The notes beneath the pieces were generated by a model that was not told where the DNA came from, did not search any database, and was given only the letters and a program-made list of their open reading frames with translations. 64,000 nucleotides of DNA from Acipenser ruthenus (Eukaryota; Chordata; Actinopteri; Acipenseriformes; Acipenseridae): contig NC_081211.1 in assembly GCF_902713425.1 (NCBI RefSeq), positions 12,122,264 through 12,186,263 on the forward strand. Direction: 5' to 3'. Each line of letters begins with the position of its first letter. The first letter of the stretch is position 1. Below are positions 58,315 to 64,000 of this stretch, in pieces. The translations under genes and the position numbers were made by a program.

Positions 58315-61300
58315 ATGTCAGAAATGGAAAATCAGACCTTGACTTCGCTAAACTTCTCTGAGATTGGAGATAGACCCCATGTGACTATCAGAGAGCCTAT
58401 CGCAGAGAGAACCACCCGCATTAGTGATCTGTACATTACACAGGAAGGGGCAGATCTTTCTGGAGGCGATGATGATGAAGGGAACCTTACTGACAGTGTT
58501 GTGATAGGGCAATTAACTGAGTACTGTTCCCATCTCACTGACCGTGTTGAGCAACTGGAAACACAGCTGTCTGAGTTACAGGAGAGCAGCATTAACTGTG
58601 AACAGGTCCTGCGAGGTTACATCGAAGGGCGCTTTGCAGATATGGAGAATCGAAGGCAAGAGGCCCTTGATGAAATGGATCTGGAAGTGGTGAAGTGCCT
58701 GAAACGCCGGGATGTGCTGTGGGGAGAAGAGCTGAAGAAACTCTTCAAAAAGACCAGCACCCCTCGTCTACCACTTTCTTTGCTGTCTCCCTCCTCTAGA
58801 AAGCAATCTGCACCACAACAGTTCTCCTTTGACGGTGGGTCTGCTGATTACCATGGCTCCAGAAATGAAGGAAGTCTTTCCCAAGCAAAGCTGCCCATTA
58901 AAATCAACTTCCCAGAGTTTGGCGGGGAGGCCAGCAGCGATGCCATTGACTTCCTGGACAGATGCGATGAATTCCTAGCGCTACGACCCATGACACCAAA
59001 TCAGATCCTGGCAACCATGTCCAGTGTGCTGAAAGGCTCAGCAAAGAGCTGGTGGGTCGCGGAGCGCAAGGGAATCCAGTCCTGGGAACAGTTCAAGACT
59101 GTCTTCCGTCAAGCCTTTCTGCCGTCTGACTACCAGACCGAAGTGGAAGACCGACTTCGCTCCAGATTCCAACTTCCTGATGAGCGAATCCTTGACTTTG
59201 CCTATGACTACCGTGCCCTATGTCTGCGCTGGAAGCCAGACTTGGAGGAGACTGAGTTGGTTTGTCGCATTCTAAACAGCTGTAATCCCAAACTGGCAAG
59301 CTGTCTTAGGGGAACAGTGAAGACAGTGGCAGAACTGGTGCGCATCGGGACCCAGGTGGAGAGAGACAATGCTGCCCAGCGGGAATACTGGGTCAAGTCA
59401 AACTCCAGCAAAGCCGTTCAGGACAAGAGGAGCCAGAAAGGAGCTATGAAGAAGCCGGCAGAGGTCAGCATGGTGAGAAGCCAGGAGAAGAAAAATATAG
59501 TTCCTGCTGCAAGCCTGACTCTGCTGATCGTGGATGTGGGCGTTCGAGGGCTCCAAGGGCCTGCAGTCCTGGACACTGGGAGCACCTTCACTCTGATGAG
59601 AGAGAGTCTCTGGAGGAAGATAGCTCATTCAGGGGAAGAGCTGGAGTCTGCACAGGACCAGTATTTCATGCTGGCGGATGGACAGTCACACCAGGCCAAA
59701 GGTCAAGTTCGCCTCACTTACCTTCTCCATGGAGAGATCTGGTTTCTAGGCACATATATCCTACAGGATCATCACCTGACGTTTCCCCTTGTTCTAGGCT
59801 TGGATTTCTTGGAGAAAACTCATACCCAGATTGACATTGTCAATAGGCAGTATGGTGTCAAACACCAGAAGGATTTCTCCTACCATCCTTTTTTGCCACG
59901 GTATGAGGGGGAAGCTTCCTGGGACAGGTTCTTATCGAGTGTCAGCCTCTACTTCCATACATCTTGCCAGCCACCTACCACCTCTGATCCAAAGCCATGC
60001 CACCCGGCGAAGGTGACCATGACCATCACTTCAGCTGAACCATCTCCTGTCGAGCAACAACTCCAGAACCTCCAGCAAAAGTGGTCTTCAGTCTGCACTG
60101 ATAAGTTGGGAATGACCACCGTCACCCGTCACTCCATCTCCACTGAGGACGAAGTCCCTGTTCGGGGTCGACTGTATAGAGTGTCTCCACTGAAGAAGGC
60201 TTTAATCAAGGAACACGTCCAAGACATGCTTCTGGACGGAGTTATAGAACCATCTAACTCCCCATGGTCCTCTCCAGTGGTGCTCACAGAGAAGAAAGAT
60301 GGTGGTTACAGGTTCTGTGTGGACTACAGAAAGCTGAATGCAAAGACTGTCTTTGATGCATATCCCATGCCCCTCATTCATGACATCCTGGAGTCCCTGA
60401 GTGGTGCTGCGGTATTCAGTTCCCTTGATCTACGCTCGGGTTACTGGCAAGTGGCGATGGACTCAGCAAGTAGAGCGAAGACTGCGTTTACTACACCCTT
60501 TGGTTTTTATCAATTTAAAGTAATGCCATTTGGGTTAAAAAATGCTGCAGCCACTTTTCAACGGCTGATGGAGAGAGTGTTAGGAGACCTCCGAGGGAAG
60601 ATCTGTTTCGTCTACATAGATGACATCATTGTCTATTCAGCAAACTCAGCGCAGCATCTTCAAGACCTCGAAGCTGTCTTCCACAAACTTCATCTGGCCC
60701 GTCTTACACTCAATCTCAAAAAATGCCACTTCTTTAAACACACTCTCCATTTCCTTGGTCATGTGGTTTCAGGTGAGGGTGTAGCTGCTGATCCCCACAA
60801 GCTCCAAGCCATCCAGGAATATCCCATTCCTACCAACTTGAAGGAGGTTCAACGGTTCCTAGGTTTGGCAGGGTGGTACCACAAGTACATCCCCAGGTTT
60901 GCGGATATTGCTGCCCCACTTAACAACTTGAAAAAGAAAGATGTCCCCTGGAAATGGACAGGAGAGTGCCAGAAGAGTTTCAAACTCCTCCAAGAAGCTT
61001 TGATCAGTCCTCCAGTCCTCGCTCACCCGGACATCAACAAGACGTTCAGAGTCTTTACTGATGCCAGCGATATAGGACTAGGAGCGGTTCTGACTCAGCT
61101 AGAAGGAGATGATGAGAAGGTAATAGCCTACGCCTCCAAATTACTGAACTCTGCCGAAAAAAACTACTCCACATCCGAAAAGGAGTGTCTCGCTGTCGTG
61201 TGGGCAGTAGAAAAATGGCGGCATTATCTGGAGGGGATGGAGTTTGAGGTTGTCACTGACCACGCTGCACTCTCCTGGGCATTCAATAACCCAAAAACCT

Positions 61301-62703
61301 CTTCCAGACTGACCCGCTGGACTCTTCGCCTACAACAATTCACTTTTACCGTTATTTACAGGAAAGGTAGTCTGAATCTTGTACCTGATGCACTCTCCAG
61401 AGCTCCACTTGTACCACCTTCAACTCCTTCTGCGTCAGTGTGTGCTAGCAATGCCCCTGCGAGTAGCATGGATCTTCCCACCACCATGGACCAGATTGCG
61501 GCCGCTCAGTCCAAAGACCCAGCTATCTCTGACATCATCAATGACATTGCTTCCAATACTGCCAATGATAACCGCATCTCCTTCATCCAACAGCAGGGAC
61601 TTGTGTATCGCCGGGTGCCCATTCCTAAACAAGGATTCCGATACCAGCTGGTAATTCCGGAACAGCTGACGGATTCCTTCCTCCACCACTACCATGACAA
61701 CCCTTTGGGAGGTCACCTGGGCAGGATGAAGACCCTGTTGCGCATGCTGGAGGTTGCATGGTGGCCCTCCATCCGTAAAGATACATGGCACCACATAAAG
61801 GAGTGTCAAACCTGCCAGAAGTACAAACCATCCAACACCAAACCTGCAGGTCAACTCCAGTCCACTACTGTGAAGGAGCCCGGAGAGATGCTGGGTCTGG
61901 ACCTAATGGGACCTTTCCCAAGAAGTAAAAAAGGTAACACTTACATCCTGGTCATTGTTGATTACTTCACAAAGTGGGTTGAGCTGTTTCCATTGCGGGA
62001 CAGTAAGACCACCAAAATTGTGAACATTTTGACGCAGGAAATATTCACTCGATGGGGAACACCGCAACACATTCTTTCAGACCGTGGACCTCAGTTCACG
62101 AGCCAGCTACTCGCAGAGGTGTGCAAGACCTGGGGAGTAGTACAAAAACTCACCACCAGTTACCACCCACAGACCAACCTGACAGAACGCGTGAACCGCA
62201 CCTTAAAGACCATGGTTGCATCTTTTGTCGGGAAAAACCATCAGCTGTGGGATCAGTGGCTACCCGAGTTTCGTTTCGCCCTCAACACCGCCAAACATGA
62301 AACCACAGGCTTCTCTCCTGCAGTACTAGCGCTCGGAAGGACCATCAGAGGCCCATTGGACCGATTAATCGCTGTTGCTCCTGCTCCATCCACCGATCCC
62401 TACCAACTGCTAGATCGCCAGCAGCAGATTGCCGAAGAGGTGAGGGATCACGTTGCCAAAGCTCAGAAACGGCAAGCTCGGAATTACAATGCCCGGAGAG
62501 CACACTGTCAGTATGAAGAAGGTGAGTTAGTCTGGATAAGATCTCACCCCTTATCTGATGCCTCCGGAAAGTTTTCCGCAAAACTTGCCCCTAAATGGTT
62601 TGGGCCAGCTCTTGTAACCAAGAGACTTGGACCCAACAACTATAAAGTCAAGTGGGGGAGCCAGATTATGTCAAAGAGGATACCGTCAATATTGTTAATT
62701 TAA
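58315..62703 (+). CDS. Gag-Pol polyprotein of the Ty3/Gypsy element
   Basis: One frame of 1462 codons. Rough parts: Gag-like region, residues 1-400, with an early coiled-coil-like stretch and no zinc knuckle that I can see; aspartic protease with DTGS at ~420; reverse transcriptase ~610-800 with YIDD at ~767; RNase H ~905-1020 (TDAS at ~914); integrase ~1120-1400 with an H2C2 zinc-binding start (HHYHDNPLGGH, CQTC), DLMGPF, SDRGPQF and a TERVNR segment; then a GPF/Y-like tail (WFGPALV). Gag and Pol share one frame. The product would assemble particles, copy the RNA and integrate the cDNA. No chromodomain is evident. Confidence 0.93.
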   Translation: MSEMENQTLTSLNFSEIGDRPHVTIREPIAERTTRISDLYITQEGADLSGGDDDEGNLTDSVVIGQLTEYCSHLTDRVEQLETQLSELQESSINCEQVLRGYIEGRFADMENRRQEALDEMDLEVVKCLKRRDVLWGEELKKLFKKTSTPRLPLSLLSPSSRKQSAPQQFSFDGGSADYHGSRNEGSLSQAKLPIKINFPEFGGEASSDAIDFLDRCDEFLALRPMTPNQILATMSSVLKGSAKSWWVAERKGIQSWEQFKTVFRQAFLPSDYQTEVEDRLRSRFQLPDERILDFAYDYRALCLRWKPDLEETELVCRILNSCNPKLASCLRGTVKTVAELVRIGTQVERDNAAQREYWVKSNSSKAVQDKRSQKGAMKKPAEVSMVRSQEKKNIVPAASLTLLIVDVGVRGLQGPAVLDTGSTFTLMRESLWRKIAHSGEELESAQDQYFMLADGQSHQAKGQVRLTYLLHGEIWFLGTYILQDHHLTFPLVLGLDFLEKTHTQIDIVNRQYGVKHQKDFSYHPFLPRYEGEASWDRFLSSVSLYFHTSCQPPTTSDPKPCHPAKVTMTITSAEPSPVEQQLQNLQQKWSSVCTDKLGMTTVTRHSISTEDEVPVRGRLYRVSPLKKALIKEHVQDMLLDGVIEPSNSPWSSPVVLTEKKDGGYRFCVDYRKLNAKTVFDAYPMPLIHDILESLSGAAVFSSLDLRSGYWQVAMDSASRAKTAFTTPFGFYQFKVMPFGLKNAAATFQRLMERVLGDLRGKICFVYIDDIIVYSANSAQHLQDLEAVFHKLHLARLTLNLKKCHFFKHTLHFLGHVVSGEGVAADPHKLQAIQEYPIPTNLKEVQRFLGLAGWYHKYIPRFADIAAPLNNLKKKDVPWKWTGECQKSFKLLQEALISPPVLAHPDINKTFRVFTDASDIGLGAVLTQLEGDDEKVIAYASKLLNSAEKNYSTSEKECLAVVWAVEKWRHYLEGMEFEVVTDHAALSWAFNNPKTSSRLTRWTLRLQQFTFTVIYRKGSLNLVPDALSRAPLVPPSTPSASVCASNAPASSMDLPTTMDQIAAAQSKDPAISDIINDIASNTANDNRISFIQQQGLVYRRVPIPKQGFRYQLVIPEQLTDSFLHHYHDNPLGGHLGRMKTLLRMLEVAWWPSIRKDTWHHIKECQTCQKYKPSNTKPAGQLQSTTVKEPGEMLGLDLMGPFPRSKKGNTYILVIVDYFTKWVELFPLRDSKTTKIVNILTQEIFTRWGTPQHILSDRGPQFTSQLLAEVCKTWGVVQKLTTSYHPQTNLTERVNRTLKTMVASFVGKNHQLWDQWLPEFRFALNTAKHETTGFSPAVLALGRTIRGPLDRLIAVAPAPSTDPYQLLDRQQQIAEEVRDHVAKAQKRQARNYNARRAHCQYEEGELVWIRSHPLSDASGKFSAKLAPKWFGPALVTKRLGPNNYKVKWGSQIMSKRIPSILLI

Positions 62704-62741
62704 AACGCTACTATGGCGTTCGTCCCTTGCACCTCCAGTGT

Positions 62742-62758
62742 GGGGGGGGGGGGGAATA
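62742..62758 (+). other. Polypurine tract of the LTR element
   Basis: A run of 13 G followed by AATA directly before the 3' LTR is the expected plus-strand primer site for reverse transcription. Long G runs are error-prone in sequencing, so the exact length is uncertain. Confidence 0.85.
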
Positions 62759-63970
62759 TGTAGCAATTCCCATGCTACATAATGTGGGTGTAAGTCTCAC
62801 CCACCTGTCCCTTTAATTAGGGTCAGTAGCCTGGCCAGGTCAAAACTTCATTTCCCATAGTTCCTTGCAACCACCCTCTGTTCATCCTCTCTCCCCATTG
62901 GCTCATTCAGATTTTCACTCCTCCAATCTCAGAGCTCCTTAGTAGCCAGCAGTTGTATTAAAGCTGGCTAATCAGGCCTGAGAGAGACTCCCTTTCTCAG
63001 AGGAATCCATTAACCTACAGCATTTTCTCTACTTAAATTTCAGTGAATCCATTACCATCCTTAGATAATTCCAGTGCATCCGTTCATTTTCTTTTGTCGC
63101 TGTGCTTTGTCTAAGCTGCTCTTTTTGTTTTCACTGTTACTTGTTTAAGTTTAGCTGTTTTTCTAGGTCTGTTTAGTGTTTGTTGTTTTATGTGTGACAG
63201 CCTCCATTTTTTCCTGATCCTCCTGATTTTTTCCAAACAACTGTTCACCATTCAACTCAACACTACTGGACAGTCTGAACAATTTCAACGTACTCAATGT
63301 TTTCAACCTTCTACAATCACCATCATTTTGGGACACTTTGCTGGACTGGCTTATTTGTGGGTGAGATCATTTCTTTTTTGTTTGGATTTTTTCTACTTTA
63401 ATTTGATACTTTGTTTCCCGTATTTTTTCTGTTACTTTGTTATTTTGTTACTTTGTATGGATTTCAATTACCCTGCTGTTACTGGACTTGTTGGGCCTAC
63501 CTGTCATTATCCCACCATTGCCACAGAGACTGTTAAATGTAATTGTTTCCACAAGTCACTGTTTTTTCATCTGTATCTATTTATTTATCCTTTGTCTATC
63601 TGTGTGGGTTGTGTTTGTGAGTGTGGGTTTATTGGAGACCCTCCGGACACCATTCATTTTCTACTTTGTGAATCTGTTTAGCCTTCTGTTTGTCCCTATA
63701 TCTGTACCAGCTTTATTCTTACCTGTTACCTGCAATTATTTGAATTACTTTCTTATCAATATTCATTTCATTCATTTGTTCATTTTTTCATTTGTTGACA
63801 TTATTGTTCACAATAATAAACTGATTGTTCTTGAAATTGACACCTCTAACGTCCCTGCTTTTGCTGTCTGTCACTCTTGCTGACTTATTTAGCTATAGGA
63901 ATAGGGCCAGTAGTCTCTCCTTAGGGAGGACAGTGCAACTGCTTCTCAGTTGTGCAGAGTGATCGTTACA
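62759..63970 (+). repeat. 3' LTR
   Basis: 1212 bp, nearly identical to the 5' LTR, with an AATAAA at 63815. It is followed directly by AGGG and the rest of the tRNA unit. Confidence 0.95.
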
Positions 63971-64000
63971 AGGGGACACATTTTGAGTGCGTATCTCATA
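63971..64000. repeat. tRNA tandem unit 14, resumed after the LTR element
   Basis: AGGGGACACATTTTGAG continues the unit from position ~127, repeating the AGGG target-site bases present at 57024-57027. The window ends here. Confidence 0.93.

Larger units (their letters stand above)
57028..63970 (+). mobile_element. Ty3/Gypsy LTR retrotransposon, looks largely whole
   Basis: A 6943-bp element inserted at position ~127 of unit 14. It is flanked by AGGG target-site copies (57024-57027 and 63971-63974). It has two 1.2 kb LTRs beginning TGTAGC and ending GTTACA, a primer-binding region, one long gag-pol frame and a G-rich polypurine tract. The domain order protease, RT, RNase H, integrase identifies Ty3/Gypsy (Metaviridae); there is no envelope gene. 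The LTRs differ by two substitutions and one 4-bp indel, so the insertion is very recent, well under a few million years at usual vertebrate rates. It looks whole or nearly so, with at most about one break. Confidence 0.95.

Overview
The window is a head-to-tail tandem array of a ~4.57 kb unit made mostly of nuclear tRNA genes, interrupted near its right end by a young Ty3/Gypsy LTR retrotransposon. The organism is a vertebrate: the initiator-Met, Phe and Asn tRNAs match, or nearly match, vertebrate sequences as I remember them; the unit carries a CR1/L2-like LINE fragment with an 8-bp tail repeat; and the LTR element is of a kind common in fish and amphibians. The LINE tail and overall texture suggest a fish, possibly a non-teleost ray-finned fish such as a sturgeon, but that is a weak guess. 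I see no host protein-coding gene; the short open frames repeated in every unit are shadows of tRNA genes, spacer and LINE.

Layout. Thirteen units or near-complete units lie between 1 and 56897. A fourteenth begins at 56898, is split at 57027 by the LTR element (57028-63970), and resumes at the right edge. The order in a full unit is: LINE remnant (+), tRNA-Phe(GAA) (+), tRNA-Asn(GTT) (-), 3' fragment of tRNA-Ala (-), Trp-type tRNA (-), tRNA-Val(TAC) (-), initiator tRNA-Met(CAT) (+). This gives 61 tRNA or tRNA-like genes (12 Phe, 13 Asn, 12 Trp-type, 12 Val, 12 iMet) and 13 Ala fragments. The design recalls the ~3.2 kb tRNA tandem repeat of Xenopus laevis, which also contains Phe, Asn, Ala and initiator Met.

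History. Units 1-7 (type A) and 8-13 (type B) differ at many shared positions. The switch falls exactly at a deletion junction, 29841/29842, where unit 7 loses its second half. Units 8, 9 and 10 resemble 11, 12 and 13 respectively, so type B is a three-unit higher-order repeat of about 13.4 kb. Unit 10 has lost tRNA-Phe by a ~284 bp deletion. Variants scattered over both types (for example a T-stem change in tRNA-Phe in units 2, 3, 5, 9 and 12) point to unequal exchange and gene conversion.

Main point of interest. In units 1-5 the Trp-type gene has anticodon CCT (Arg, AGG codon) on an otherwise intact tRNA-Trp body. Units 6 and 8-13 keep CCA. A single-base anticodon switch has therefore been spread or amplified through five neighbouring units. 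A second candidate is a conserved octamer / TATA-like / hairpin / T-run arrangement around the Ala fragment, which could be an external-promoter Pol III transcript.
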